A stretch of 64,000 bases of DNA from Rhizobium croatiense (GTDB lineage Bacteria > Pseudomonadota > Alphaproteobacteria > Rhizobiales > Rhizobiaceae). The first letter of the stretch is position 1. Each line of letters starts with the position of its first letter. Location of the stretch: contig NZ_JAILYJ010000013.1 in assembly GCF_019793465.1 (NCBI RefSeq), forward strand, positions 124,001-188,000, given 5' to 3'. This document shows positions 52,630 through 61,591 of this stretch, in pieces. The position numbers were made by a program, and so were the translations under genes. Below the pieces are notes generated by a model. It made no database searches and was not told the origin of the DNA. It was given only the letters and a program-made list of their open reading frames with translations.

Positions 52630-54450
52630 TCAGCCTTCCAGCTCTTCCCGCAGCATTTCGAGCTCCAGCCACTCCTCTTCCATCTTCGTGAGGCTGGCGC
52701 GCAGTTTCTCCATCTCGACAGCAAGCCGGTTGAAGGCAGCGGGATCGCGCGTGAAGAGATTGGGATCGGCCATCACAACTTCGCGCTTGGCAATCTCGGC
52801 TTCGGCTTTGGCCATCTCCTTCGGCAGGGTTTCCAGCGCGAATTTCTGCTTGAAGGAGAGCTTGCCCTTCGCGCCTGCAGCGGCGGGCGCCGTCTCCTGG
52901 GTTTTCGGCCTCTCCGCCGCCTTCTCGGCCTTCCTGCGCTCTTCAAGCGCGCCCTTGCGCTGGGCAAGCATGTCCGAATAGCCGCCGGCATATTCGATCC
53001 AGCGGCCGTCTGGCGCATCCGGCACGGCGGGCGCGATCGTCGAGGTCACGGTGCGGTCGAGGAAATCGCGGTCGTGGCTGACGAGAATGACGGTGCCGGG
53101 AAAGCCGGCGACGATTTCCTGCAGGAGGTCAAGCGTCTCGATATCGAGATCGTTGGTCGGTTCGTCGAGGATCAGGAGATTTGCCGGGCGTGACAGGATG
53201 CGGGCCAGCATCAGCCGGGCGCGCTCGCCGCCGGAGAGGCTCCTGATCGGCGTCCGCGCCTGTTCCGGCTGAAACAGGAACTCCTTCATGTAACCAGTGA
53301 CATGCCGCTGCTCGCCGTTGACGATCAGGTTTTCGCCGCGCCCGTCCGTCAGGTAGTTTGCCAGCGTATCCTCGGGATCGAGATCCTCGCGCTTCTGGTC
53401 AAGCGTCGCAATCTCCAGATTGGTGCCGAGCTTTATCGTGCCGCTATCCGGGGAAAGCTGCCCGGTCAGCATTTTCAGCAATGTCGTCTTGCCGGCGCCG
53501 TTCGGCCCGACCAAACCAATGCAATCGCCGCGATGCACGCGGATGGAGAAGGGCGTGACGATGGCCCGGTCGCCGAAAGCCTTGGTGATCTTGTCGGCCT
53601 CGATCACCAGCTTGCCGGATTCCTGGGCGTCGGAAACCGTCGCCTGCACCGTGCCCTGCGGTCCCTTATGGCCACGATACTGCGAACGCATCGTCTGCAG
53701 TTCGCCGAGGCGGCGCATGTTGCGCTTGCGCCGCGCCGTGACGCCGTAGCGCAGCCAGTGTTCCTCGCGCTCGATCGCCTTGCCGAGTTTGTGCTGCTCG
53801 AGTTCCTCGGCCTCCAGCACCTGGTCGCGCCAGGCTTCGAAATGCGCAAACCCTCTGTCGAGCCGGCGCGAGCTGCCGCGGTCGAGCCAGACGGTTGCGG
53901 TCGAAACCTTTTCGAGGAACCGCCGGTCGTGCGAAATCAGAACCAACGCGCTGCGCGTCTTCTGCAGTTCGCCTTCCAGCCATTCGATCGTCGGCAGATC
54001 GAGGTGGTTGGTCGGCTCGTCAAGCAGGAGAATGTCAGGTTCCGGCGCCAGGACGCGGGCAAGGGCGGCACGACGGGATTCGCCGCCGGAAAGGGTGTTC
54101 GGATCTTCCTCGCCGGTCAGTCCGAGATGCGACAGCAGATAGGTGACGCGATAGGGGTCGTCGCCCGGCCCGAGCCCGGCTTCCGCATAGGCCTGCACCG
54201 TGCTGAAGCCGGCAAAATCCGGGGCTTGTTCGAGATAACGCACCGTCGAAGAGGGATGGCGGAAGACCTCGCCGGACTGCGCCTCGACCAGGCCGGCGGC
54301 AATCTTCAGCAGCGTCGATTTTCCCGAGCCGTTGCGGCCGACGAGACAGATCTTGTCGCCGGGCTCGACCTGCAGCGAAGCGCCCGCCAGAAGCGGTGCG
54401 CCGCCGAAGCTCAGGAAGATATCGTCGAGTTTCAGAATGGGAGGGGCCAA
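52630..54450 (-). CDS. Uup-type ABC-F ATPase
   Basis: A 606-residue protein with two ABC ATPase domains and no membrane domain. Walker A: GRNGSGKST (about 38-46) and GPNGAGKTT (about 315-323). Signatures: LSGGESRRAALARVL and LSGGERARLMLARIL. Walker B: ILLLDEPTNHLDL and LLILDEPTNDLDI. The inter-domain linker and the charged C-terminal coiled coil (about 540-600, KEMAKAEAEIAKREV) match Uup, which acts on ribosomes and DNA stability. Chain and motif order are intact. The next gene, thiN, lies 3 bp upstream in the same direction. Confidence 0.9.
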   Translation of the reverse strand: MAPPILKLDDIFLSFGGAPLLAGASLQVEPGDKICLVGRNGSGKSTLLKIAAGLVEAQSGEVFRHPSSTVRYLEQAPDFAGFSTVQAYAEAGLGPGDDPYRVTYLLSHLGLTGEEDPNTLSGGESRRAALARVLAPEPDILLLDEPTNHLDLPTIEWLEGELQKTRSALVLISHDRRFLEKVSTATVWLDRGSSRRLDRGFAHFEAWRDQVLEAEELEQHKLGKAIEREEHWLRYGVTARRKRNMRRLGELQTMRSQYRGHKGPQGTVQATVSDAQESGKLVIEADKITKAFGDRAIVTPFSIRVHRGDCIGLVGPNGAGKTTLLKMLTGQLSPDSGTIKLGTNLEIATLDQKREDLDPEDTLANYLTDGRGENLIVNGEQRHVTGYMKEFLFQPEQARTPIRSLSGGERARLMLARILSRPANLLILDEPTNDLDIETLDLLQEIVAGFPGTVILVSHDRDFLDRTVTSTIAPAVPDAPDGRWIEYAGGYSDMLAQRKGALEERRKAEKAAERPKTQETAPAAAGAKGKLSFKQKFALETLPKEMAKAEAEIAKREVVMADPNLFTRDPAAFNRLAVEMEKLRASLTKMEEEWLELEMLREELEG

Positions 54451-54453
54451 AAG

Positions 54454-55104
54454 TCAGACTCCGGAAAGATCATAGGGCCGGGCGAGCACGATCGCCCGGC
54501 CGCTGCCGAGCGAAAAGCGAACTGCGCCTTGCGCGACGTTGGAAATGGGACGCGACGAGCCGAAAGGCAGATGGAAATCGCTGAGCGGATAATGCGCATT
54601 CTCGATCGAAAGCCCGGTGAGCGCGCTGAATCCGAGCACCGAAAACAGACTGCCCTTGGGAAGGTCGAGTTCGATCGCGCCTGCAACCAGCGGCACGGCC
54701 TCTTCCTTGCCCGAGGTCAGCAGCATGTCGAAACCCTCTTCCGCCAGGCTGACGGCCGACAACAGGTGCTGAAGGGCATGATCGGAGCGTTCGCCGCCGA
54801 GCGCGCCGGCGAGGATCAGCCGCCGTGCACCGCGGGCGATCGCTTCCGATACCGCGATTTCGCCATCCGTTGCCGCCTTCGCTACGGGATAGGGCTGTTT
54901 CGGCACATCCGGAAACGCCCCTTCGAGATCGGCCGGCGTCGAATCGAAATCGCCGACCCAGAGCTCCGGCGTCACGCCGAGTGCGGCCGCATGCCGCATG
55001 CCGCCATCGGCTGCGATGAAGCGGCTGCCGCCGATCGCACGGCGCAGACGCTCCGTCAGGCTGAGTTCGCCGCCGAGCAGAATGGTGAAGGTGGATTGGC
55101 TCAT
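54454..55104 (-). CDS. thiN: thiamine pyrophosphokinase (ThiN/TPK)
   Basis: A 216-residue enzyme that uses ATP to convert thiamine into thiamine diphosphate. Motifs: RFIAADGGMRHAAALGVTPELWVGDFDST (about 28-56, Asp-rich catalytic site), KAATDGEIAVSEAIARGARRLILAGALGGERSDHALQHLL (about 75-114) and the C-terminal FSALTGLSIENAHYPL. The ATG at 55104 (MSQSTF) is preferred over one 6 bp upstream. It lies 3 bp before the Uup gene, so the two are one transcript. Confidence 0.9.
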   Translation of the reverse strand: MSQSTFTILLGGELSLTERLRRAIGGSRFIAADGGMRHAAALGVTPELWVGDFDSTPADLEGAFPDVPKQPYPVAKAATDGEIAVSEAIARGARRLILAGALGGERSDHALQHLLSAVSLAEEGFDMLLTSGKEEAVPLVAGAIELDLPKGSLFSVLGFSALTGLSIENAHYPLSDFHLPFGSSRPISNVAQGAVRFSLGSGRAIVLARPYDLSGV

Positions 55105-55166
55105 GGGCATTGCCCTTAGCGCAAACGGGGGGTCGAGGGGAAGGGCCGAAGGATCGGCGGATCACC

Positions 55167-55694
55167 TCAACCCGGCGTATCCTTGTCACGCGACAGGAAG
55201 ATCGCCTCGTAACCGCCGATAAAGCGATCGAACAGCGTCGCGAAACGTTCGACATCCTCTTCAGGCCAATCGGAGACGATCTGAGAGATGATTGCGAATT
55301 TCTGCGCGCGGATCTCAGCAAGCAGGGCCTCGCCCGCCGCCGTCATGACGACGACGATCCGCCGCGCATCGGCCTGCGACGCCTCGCGGCGCAGCACGTT
55401 GCGTCCGACCATCTCGGCGACCACCCGGCTTGCCCGTGAGGGATCGATGCGCAGCATCTCCGCGATCAGGCCGACCGTGACTTCGCCGGCAGGCTGCGCC
55501 CTGCGCACGGCATCGAGCACATCGAGATGCGAAAGCTCAAGGCCCGGTGCGGCGCTCTGGATCGCCAACCGGCCGATCAGCCGCCGCCCTGTCATCAGCC
55601 GCATGCGCGCCATGCTCCGGCCGATGAGAGGCACGTTGTCGTCCTCCGGCTCGGCCGGGCTGTTGGACAGGATGCTGGTCGGAGTTTCATTCAT
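55167..55694 (-). CDS. MarR family transcriptional regulator
   Basis: A 175-residue regulator with the MarR winged HTH: LSHLDVLDAVRRAQPAGEVTVGLIAEMLRIDPSRASRVVAEMVGRNVLRREASQADARRIVVVMTAAGEALLAEI (about 55-128). The DxR wing motif DARR is present. It is divergent from an MFS multidrug exporter with about 115 bp between starts, the usual arrangement of a repressor and its pump; an inverted repeat overlaps the pump promoter. Confidence 0.9.
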   Translation of the reverse strand: MNETPTSILSNSPAEPEDDNVPLIGRSMARMRLMTGRRLIGRLAIQSAAPGLELSHLDVLDAVRRAQPAGEVTVGLIAEMLRIDPSRASRVVAEMVGRNVLRREASQADARRIVVVMTAAGEALLAEIRAQKFAIISQIVSDWPEEDVERFATLFDRFIGGYEAIFLSRDKDTPG

Positions 55695-55745
55695 GATGGC
55701 ACCATAACAGAGCGCAAGCGGAAACTGAATATGCCGACGTCAATA

Positions 55746-55782
55746 ATGTGCTATTGACAATTATATGCTAACAGCACATAAA
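55746..55782 (+). promoter_or_regulatory. MarR operator overlapping the MFS pump promoter
   Basis: Inverted repeat ATGTGCTATT (55746-55755) and AACAGCACAT (55770-55779), 9 of 10 bases paired. A -35 TTGACA (55754-55759) and a -10 CATAAA (55777-55782) with 17-bp spacing lie on it, so repressor and polymerase would compete. Confidence 0.65.
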
Positions 55783-55808
55783 AAACCGACCAATCGGAAC
55801 GACGCCCC

Positions 55809-57347
55809 ATGGACATGCAACTCGCGCCTGCGCCGCTGGTGACGGATCCTCGTCGCCGGCTTATCCTCTTCTTCTTCCTGATGACCGCCATGTTCATGGC
55901 GACGCTGGATAATCAGATCGTTTCCACGGCACTGCCGACGATCGTCGGCGAATTCGGCCATCTCGAACGTTTCGGCTGGATCGGCTCGGCCTATCTTCTG
56001 GCGCTCAGCGCCGTCATGCCGCTCTATGGCAAGCTCGGCGATCTCTTCGGCCGCAAATATGTGATGATGACGGCGATCGCAATCTTCACCGTCGGCTCCG
56101 CGGTCTGCGGCCTCGCCGTCTCGATGGATACGCTGATCGCCGCCCGCGTGCTGCAGGGCCTCGGTGGCGGCGGCATTATGGTATCGATCTTTGCCGTCAA
56201 CGCCGATCTGTTCGAGCCGCGCGAGCGGGCGCGCTATCAGAGCTATTCCAGCTTGGTGCTGATGGCGTCGGGCGCGATCGGTCCAGTGCTCGGCGGCACG
56301 ATGAGCGACCTCTTCGGCTGGCGCTCGATCTTCCTCGTCAACGTACCGATCGGCGTCATCGCGCTGACCGGCCTTGCCTTCATGCTGCCTTACCGCAAAC
56401 CGCATCGCCGCCCCAAGATCGACTATGCCGGTGCGCTGCTGCTTGCGCTGACGGCCACGAGCATCGTGCTCGCCACCGATAGCAGCGAACTGTTCGGCGC
56501 ATTGATCTCGCCTGAGAGTATTGGCGTCGTCGCCTTCGGCGTCGTTTGCGCCGTCGCCTGGGTTTTCGTCGAGCGCCGCGCATTGGAGCCGATCGTGCCG
56601 CTGCAGCTCTTTCGCAATTCGACCTTCAGCCTGTTGCTGATCATCTCGATCATGGGCGGCGCCATTGCCATCGGGATGGTCAATTACTTCGCTCTCTTCC
56701 TGCAGACGACGACCGGTCTTTCGCCCTCCGCCGCCGGCCTTCTGTTCATTCTTCTCACGGGCGGTCTGGTGTGCGGTTCGCTATCGGCAGGCCGGATCAT
56801 TTCCAGGACGGGGCGCTACAAACCCTTCGCCATTGCCAGCTTCACCTGTAGCGCCGTCGCCTTCGCGCTGATGTCGCAGATGCAGGCCGGAACGCCGATC
56901 GCCTTCATCGGGACGATTATGCTGCTGCACGGAATCGGCATCGGCCTTGCCCAGCAGGTTCCCGTTATCGGCGTGCAGAATGCCGCGCCAGACCGCGACG
57001 TCGGCGCCGCGACCGGCTCGGTGACGCTCTCGCGCATGGGCGGCGCCTCGATCGCCATTTCCATCTACGGCGCCGTCATCGCCTCCGGTCTCGGCAAGGC
57101 CGGCGTTCCCATTGCCGGTGTTGCCGATATCGAACAGCTGACTCCGAAGATGATGGCCGCCCTTCCCGAAGCTAGCCGCCAGGCCGTCGCCGATCTCTAT
57201 GCCGCCGCCTTCTCGCCGCTGTTCATGACCTCCTGCGCCATTGCCCTGATCGGCCTTGCCGCCGCCGTGATGCTGAAGCCCGTGCAGCTGCCGCGCGCCG
57301 GCGAGACGAAGCAGCTGCAATCGGCAACGGCGGAAGCGGCGGAATAG
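55809..57347 (+). CDS. MFS multidrug exporter (DHA2, EmrB/QacA type)
   Basis: A 512-residue inner-membrane drug:H+ antiporter with about 14 hydrophobic segments. Motifs: FMATLDNQIVSTALPTI (first segment, DHA2), GKLGDLFGRKYVMM (motif A), RVLQGLGGGGIM and GPVLGGTMSD (motif C). No membrane-fusion partner gene is seen, so it probably works alone. The divergent MarR gene should repress it until a phenolic or drug-like ligand is present. Confidence 0.9.
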   Translation: MDMQLAPAPLVTDPRRRLILFFFLMTAMFMATLDNQIVSTALPTIVGEFGHLERFGWIGSAYLLALSAVMPLYGKLGDLFGRKYVMMTAIAIFTVGSAVCGLAVSMDTLIAARVLQGLGGGGIMVSIFAVNADLFEPRERARYQSYSSLVLMASGAIGPVLGGTMSDLFGWRSIFLVNVPIGVIALTGLAFMLPYRKPHRRPKIDYAGALLLALTATSIVLATDSSELFGALISPESIGVVAFGVVCAVAWVFVERRALEPIVPLQLFRNSTFSLLLIISIMGGAIAIGMVNYFALFLQTTTGLSPSAAGLLFILLTGGLVCGSLSAGRIISRTGRYKPFAIASFTCSAVAFALMSQMQAGTPIAFIGTIMLLHGIGIGLAQQVPVIGVQNAAPDRDVGAATGSVTLSRMGGASIAISIYGAVIASGLGKAGVPIAGVADIEQLTPKMMAALPEASRQAVADLYAAAFSPLFMTSCAIALIGLAAAVMLKPVQLPRAGETKQLQSATAEAAE

Positions 57348-57736
57348 CCCAAAGGCAAAACCGGAATGCCTCACAGCAGGCTTTCCCTTCCTCTAAATCA
57401 TGATCAAGAGTTGTGAATTTCGCGACCCTGTTGCTGTTTCCACGGCGATTGCCTCAATCACCCCGTTCTTTTTCCGTGGCGCCGACAAATCTGCGCCGCA
57501 TGACGGAACTTTCGCCATAATTTCATCCGAGCGAAGGGAGGCCTCACGGCTGAGGCATTGCCAAAATGCAACGGCGCCACAATTAAACAGAGTCTCGCTA
57601 TGCAACCGATGCGTAAATCAGCTACAGCAATGACTTGTATCGGCCTATTGTGCAGCGCGAGATCAGGGGTGCGCACCTGTTGAGTTCCCCTTGCCAAGGC
57701 CGGTCCAGATTTGCGGCAAACCGGCAAAGCAGCGAC
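57348..57736. other. intergenic region before the M48 protease
   Basis: About 390 bp. Reading frames that cross it show no family features. In-frame sequence continues upstream of the chosen M48 start to 57635, but its composition (many Ser/Arg, no conserved block) suggests it is leader, with the protease promoter here. Confidence 0.4.
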
Positions 57737-59281
57737 ATGATGCGGAGAACCAGACTGGACAGCTTGACGACGTGGAAATCACCCGCGCTTTCCAGTGATG
57801 CCATCTCCGCGCCGCGCTGTTTCGCGCGTCGCCTGATGTTGCTTTCAGCCATCGCAATGGCGCTGAACGGGTGTCAATCGCTGATCGAACAATCCTATCA
57901 GCCGAGCATCTCGCCGTCTTCCAATCCGCAGATCGTCGACGAGGTTCAGAAGAACGACCCGCGCGCGGCGATGGGCGCCCGCGAACATCCGCGCATCGTG
58001 GCAAGCTACGGCGGCGAATATAAGGATGCCAAGACCGAGCGTCTCGTCGCCCGCATCGCCGGTGCGCTGACGGCGGTGTCGGAAAATCCGAGCCAGTCCT
58101 ACCGCATCACCATCTTGAACTCGCCTGCTATCAACGCCTTTGCGCTGCCGGGCGGTTACCTGTACGTTACCCGCGGCCTGCTCGCCCTTGCCAATGACGC
58201 CTCGGAGGTCGCGGCCGTGCTCTCGCATGAGATGGGCCATGTGACAGCGAACCACGGCATCGAGCGGCAGAAGCGCGAAGAGGCTGAGGTCATCGCCAGC
58301 CGCGTCGTCGCCGAAGTCCTTTCCAGCGATATCGCCGGCAAACAGGCGCTGGCCCGCGGCAAGCTGCGGCTCGCCGCCTTCTCCCGCCAGCAGGAGCTGC
58401 AGGCCGATGTCATCGGCGTGCGCATGCTTGGCGAAGCCGGCTACGATCCCTATGCTGCCGCCCGCTTCCTCGATTCCATGGCGGCCTACAGCCGCTTCAT
58501 GTCGGTCGACCCGGAAGCCGACCAGAGCCTCGACTTCCTGTCGAGCCACCCGAATTCCGCCCAGCGCATCGAGCTTGCCCGCACGCATGCGCGGGCCTTC
58601 GGCCAGGAAGGTTCGGTCGGCGACAAGGGCCGCGATTATTATCTCGACGGCATAGACGGCCTGCTCTACGGCGACAGCCCGGAAGAAGGCTTTGTGCGCG
58701 GCCAGACCTTCCTGCACGGCGGTCTCGGCATCCGCTTTGACGTGCCGCCGGACTTTCACATCGATAACAAGGTCGAGGCGGTGATGGCCACCGGCCCGAG
58801 CGATATCGCCGTCCGTTTCGATGGCGTCGCCGACAACCAGAACCAGAGCCTCACCAATTATATCTCCAGCGGCTGGGTGACCGGTCTCGATCCGTCGACC
58901 ATCCAGCAGATCACCGTCAACGGCATGGAAGCTGCCACCGCACGCGCCAGCGCTGATCGCTGGGATTTCGATGTCACCGTGATCCGCAACAATGCGCAGA
59001 TCTTCCGTTTCCTCACCGCGGTGCCGAAAGGCAGCGCGGCCCTGGAACCAACGGCCAATGTTCTGCGGGCGAGTTTCCGGCGCATGACGCCGGCGGAAGC
59101 GGCCTCGCTGAAGCCGCTGCGCATCCGTGTCGTAACGGTGCGGCCGGGCGAGAACATCTCGACGCTCGCCGCCCGCATGATGGGCACCGACCGCAAGCTC
59201 GATCTCTTCAAGCTCATCAACGCCCTGCCCATGGGCGCAGCCGTTTCACCCGGCGATCGCGTCAAGATCATTGCCGAGTAA
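57737..59281 (+). CDS. M48 family zinc metalloprotease lipoprotein with LysM-like C-terminus
   Basis: A 514-residue protein. After a long basic N-region, a hydrophobic stretch (about 35-48, LMLLSAIAMALNGC) ends in a lipobox-like LNGC, so it is probably a lipoprotein in the envelope. Peptidase domain: HEMGHVTANHG (HExxH zinc motif, about 158-162) and QQELQADVIGVRML (third ligand Glu). The C-terminus (about 460-514, IRVVTVRPGENISTLAARMMG...SPGDRVKIIAE) looks LysM-like and may bind peptidoglycan. It resembles BepA/YcaL-type outer-membrane quality-control proteases. The start is uncertain: an in-frame Met at 57635 exists and the signal sequence may begin later than 57737. Confidence 0.85.
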   Translation: MMRRTRLDSLTTWKSPALSSDAISAPRCFARRLMLLSAIAMALNGCQSLIEQSYQPSISPSSNPQIVDEVQKNDPRAAMGAREHPRIVASYGGEYKDAKTERLVARIAGALTAVSENPSQSYRITILNSPAINAFALPGGYLYVTRGLLALANDASEVAAVLSHEMGHVTANHGIERQKREEAEVIASRVVAEVLSSDIAGKQALARGKLRLAAFSRQQELQADVIGVRMLGEAGYDPYAAARFLDSMAAYSRFMSVDPEADQSLDFLSSHPNSAQRIELARTHARAFGQEGSVGDKGRDYYLDGIDGLLYGDSPEEGFVRGQTFLHGGLGIRFDVPPDFHIDNKVEAVMATGPSDIAVRFDGVADNQNQSLTNYISSGWVTGLDPSTIQQITVNGMEAATARASADRWDFDVTVIRNNAQIFRFLTAVPKGSAALEPTANVLRASFRRMTPAEAASLKPLRIRVVTVRPGENISTLAARMMGTDRKLDLFKLINALPMGAAVSPGDRVKIIAE

Positions 59282-59304
59282 AAAAAGCCCGGCTTGCGCC
59301 GGGC
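59281..59304 (-). terminator. terminator after rpoH2
   Basis: Stem GCCCGGC/GCCGGGC (59287-59293, 59298-59304); read on the minus strand it is followed by TTTTTT. It lies about 80 bp past the rpoH2 stop and right at the stop of the M48 gene. A second stem GCGCGTC/GACGCGC sits at 59341-59360. Confidence 0.7.
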
Positions 59305-59385
59305 CAGTCTGTGCTGCTGGAGGGGAATGAGGTTTACGGCGCGCGTCTTTTCAGACGCGCAAAGGACGCTGTAAGCACTGTCGGA

Positions 59386-60249
59386 CTACGCGTAGGCCGC
59401 CATATGCGGGTCGGCGCTGACCAGCGCGCTGCGAAGCTTTTCCATCGCCCGGCTTTCGATCTGACGCACGCGCTCCTTGGAAATGCCGAGATCGGCGCCG
59501 AGTTCTTCGAGCGTGGCGCCATCTTCGGCCAGTCGCCGAGCGCTGATGATCTTCATCTCGCGTTCGTTGAGATGTTTCAGCGCCGAGGCGAGCCAGACGC
59601 GGCGGCGCTCGCCGTCGATCATGTTGGAAACCTGTTCGTCCGGCAACGGGTCGTCGCTGACGAGGAAATCCATCTTCTCCGCGCTCTCGGCATCACCGGA
59701 GACCGAGGGCGCCTGCAGCGAAGCGTCGTTGCCGGAAAGTCTGGCATCCATGGTCTGAACGTCGGCAAGGCTGACGCCGAGGGCGGCGGCGATTTCCTGA
59801 TGAATGGATTGCAGCGTCAGTTGCGTGTCGCCCTTGGCGAGCTTGGCGCGCAGGCGACGCAGATTGAAGAACAGCGCCTTCTGCGCCGAACTCGTGCCGC
59901 CGCGCACGATCGACCAGTTGCGCAGGATATAGTCCTGGATCGAAGCCCGGATCCACCAGCTGGCATAGGTCGAAAAGCGCACATCACGTTCCGGTTCGAA
60001 ACGCGCGGCGGCCTCCAGCAGTCCGACATAGCCCTCCTGCACGAGGTCGCTCATCGGCAGACCGAAATTGCGGAACTTGCCGGCCATGGAGATCACCAGG
60101 CGCATATGCGCCATGGCGATTTGGTTGCGCGCGCCGCGATCGTCGTGATCTTTCCAGCGGGTGGCGAGGTCGTGCTCTTCCTGGCGGGCGAGATAGGGGG
60201 CGGCCATCGCGATTTTGATCATGCGCCGATCTGCAGACATGTTCTTCAT
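59386..60249 (-). CDS. rpoH2: RpoH2, alternative sigma-32-type factor
   Basis: A 287-residue sigma-70-family factor of the RpoH group. Region 2: NQIAMAHMRLVISMAGKFRNFGLPMSDLVQEGYVGLLEAAARFEPERDVRFSTYASWWIRASIQDYILRNW. The RpoH box region follows (QKALFFNLRRLRAKLAKGD), then region 4 with LNEREMKIISARRLAEDGATLEELGADLGISKERVRQIESRAMEKLR. The N-terminus MSADRRMIKIAMAAPYLARQEE and sequence type match RpoH2 (stationary phase, oxidative and osmotic stress), not the main heat-shock RpoH1. The ATG at 60249 has GGGAGA 6 bp upstream. An EcfG-type promoter lies about 300 bp upstream. Confidence 0.93.
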   Translation of the reverse strand: MKNMSADRRMIKIAMAAPYLARQEEHDLATRWKDHDDRGARNQIAMAHMRLVISMAGKFRNFGLPMSDLVQEGYVGLLEAAARFEPERDVRFSTYASWWIRASIQDYILRNWSIVRGGTSSAQKALFFNLRRLRAKLAKGDTQLTLQSIHQEIAAALGVSLADVQTMDARLSGNDASLQAPSVSGDAESAEKMDFLVSDDPLPDEQVSNMIDGERRRVWLASALKHLNEREMKIISARRLAEDGATLEELGADLGISKERVRQIESRAMEKLRSALVSADPHMAAYA

Positions 60250-60546
60250 TTCGATCTCCCAAAACAGGCCTTCGCCCTCAAAATGAACAATAAAACTCAC
60301 CTTCCGGAACATCGCTGTCCGGACTGAATGGGGTTGCGAGTGCATGAAGGCCTCACCCCTGGACTTTTCAGGGGGAGGCCCTAATTCTCATCATGTGCCG
60401 CTAAGACGGCCGGGCCGGACCTGTTTCTTCACGTTGCCGGATGGGCGATAATGAAAAGGCATGATCCGCTCCTCACCGAACATTGACGGAATGGCAGTTC
60501 GCCCGACGAGCCAGCGCCCGACGAGCAGTCCGCAATTACGTGTGGT
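60250..60546 (-). promoter_or_regulatory. long rpoH2 leader with a stable hairpin
   Basis: About 300 bp without a gene between the rpoH2 start and its predicted promoter. It contains a hairpin with stem CCCCTG/CAGGGG (60356-60361, 60369-60374) extended by GGCCTC/GAGGCC with one bulge, and other short GC stems. The leader could carry post-transcriptional control, but that is only suggested by its length. Confidence 0.4.
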
Positions 60547-60572
60547 AAACGCGGCAGCCGGGAAAAAGTTCC
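60547..60572 (-). promoter_or_regulatory. EcfG/RpoE2-type promoter of rpoH2
   Basis: On the minus strand GGAAC-N16-CGTTT (GGAAC at 60572-60568, CGTTT at 60551-60547), a full match to the general-stress ECF promoter of alphaproteobacteria. In Sinorhizobium meliloti rpoH2 is under RpoE2, so the same link is likely here. Confidence 0.75.
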
Positions 60573-60574
60573 AA

Positions 60575-60606
60575 TAAAAAACCCGGCACGAAGGCCGGGT
60601 TTTTTC
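60575..60606 (-). terminator. Rho-independent terminator after carD
   Basis: Stem ACCCGG/CCGGGT (60581-60586, 60595-60600) flanked by A and T runs on both sides, so it could work in both directions; it ends carD on the minus strand. Confidence 0.85.
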
Positions 60607-60626
60607 ATAAGGAAAACAGGGTCGCC

Positions 60627-61199
60627 TTATGCGGCTTCGTCCTGCGAATCGTCTTCCTCGATGGCCTTGCCGCGCTTCGGACCCTTGTTGAGGTTGGTCT
60701 CGACGAGGCGGACAGCCTCGGTTTCCGACATCTTGTTGACAGCGGCGATTTCGCGCGCCATGCGGTCGAGCGCAGCCTCGTAGAGCTGGCGCTCGGAATA
60801 GGACTGCTCGGGCTGGTTCTCCGCACGATAAAGATCACGCACGACTTCAGCGATGGAAATCAGATCGCCGGAATTGATCTTGGCATCATATTCCTGGGCA
60901 CGGCGGGACCACATGGTGCGCTTGACGCGCGCCTTGCCCTGCACAACCTTCAAGGCACGATCGACGAAATCCGTTTCCGACAGCTTGCGCATGCCGATGC
61001 TCATCGCTTTCGCGACCGGAACCTTCAGGCGCATCTTGTCCTTCTCGAAATCGATAACGAAAAGTTCGAGCTTCATGCCGGCAACTTCTTGCTCTTCAAT
61101 AGCGGTGATGGTACCGACGCCGTGAGCGGGGTAGACGATCGATTCACCGGTCTTGAAGCCGTGACGTGCTGTAGAAGGTTTTTTCTGCTGAGTCGTCAT
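60627..61199 (-). CDS. carD: CarD family transcriptional regulator
   Basis: A 190-residue protein. The N-terminal CarD RNA-polymerase-interaction domain (Tudor-like, about 13-75) has FKTGESIVYPAHGVGTITAIEEQEVAGMKLELFVIDF, followed by KDKMRLKVPVAKAMSIGMRKL. The C-terminal helical DNA-binding part has RAQEYDAKINSGDLISIAEVVRDLYRAENQPEQSYSERQLYEAALDRMAREIAAV. CarD binds the RNA polymerase beta subunit and stabilises open promoters, often at rRNA genes. The ATG at 61199 is preferred over one 9 bp upstream. The C-terminal tail is acidic (EEDDSQDEAA). Confidence 0.95.
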   Translation of the reverse strand: MTTQQKKPSTARHGFKTGESIVYPAHGVGTITAIEEQEVAGMKLELFVIDFEKDKMRLKVPVAKAMSIGMRKLSETDFVDRALKVVQGKARVKRTMWSRRAQEYDAKINSGDLISIAEVVRDLYRAENQPEQSYSERQLYEAALDRMAREIAAVNKMSETEAVRLVETNLNKGPKRGKAIEEDDSQDEAA

Positions 61200-61591
61200 T
61201 CTATCCAAAAACTCCCTGTTACGCTTCCGGCGGCGGCCGGAGCCGGGTCAGTCAGGCCCGGTTGAGACGGTGCATCCGTCGGGTGACTTCACTCTGGTCC
61301 CATCAGGCAAAAGCAAGGACTTCTTGCGCGCGATCTGGGGGACCCGGCGCTCAAAGCGTTGATATGTCACGGAAACCGCGTACGGATTGGTTTTGCTTTC
61401 GTGATGGTTTTGGGCATGCGCCATGCCACAAATGGAACAGTAGGCGAAACCTATCATAAAAATATGAGGAAATCAATAATTTGGTTCGCCTGAGTCATGC
61501 GGGCAACACAGATCACCCATATCAGACACGCAGGATTTAAAACGTTTCATCGCGGAAACGCCCAAATCCGGCGGTCGATCGGGCGGCCGCG
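61200..61591 (-). promoter_or_regulatory. carD upstream region
   Basis: About 390 bp between carD and fdxA. No gene is supported. An A/T-rich stretch near 61450-61485 has TTGATT and TATGAT-like boxes on the minus strand and may be the carD promoter. Confidence 0.35.

Noticed and set aside
53302..55119. 605-codon open frame on the plus strand
   Set aside because: Antisense to the Uup and thiN genes, which have full motif sets; no motif of its own.
57400..57633. 77-codon open frame before the M48 gene
   Set aside because: No ribosome-binding site, no conserved block and poor codon pattern; treated as intergenic.
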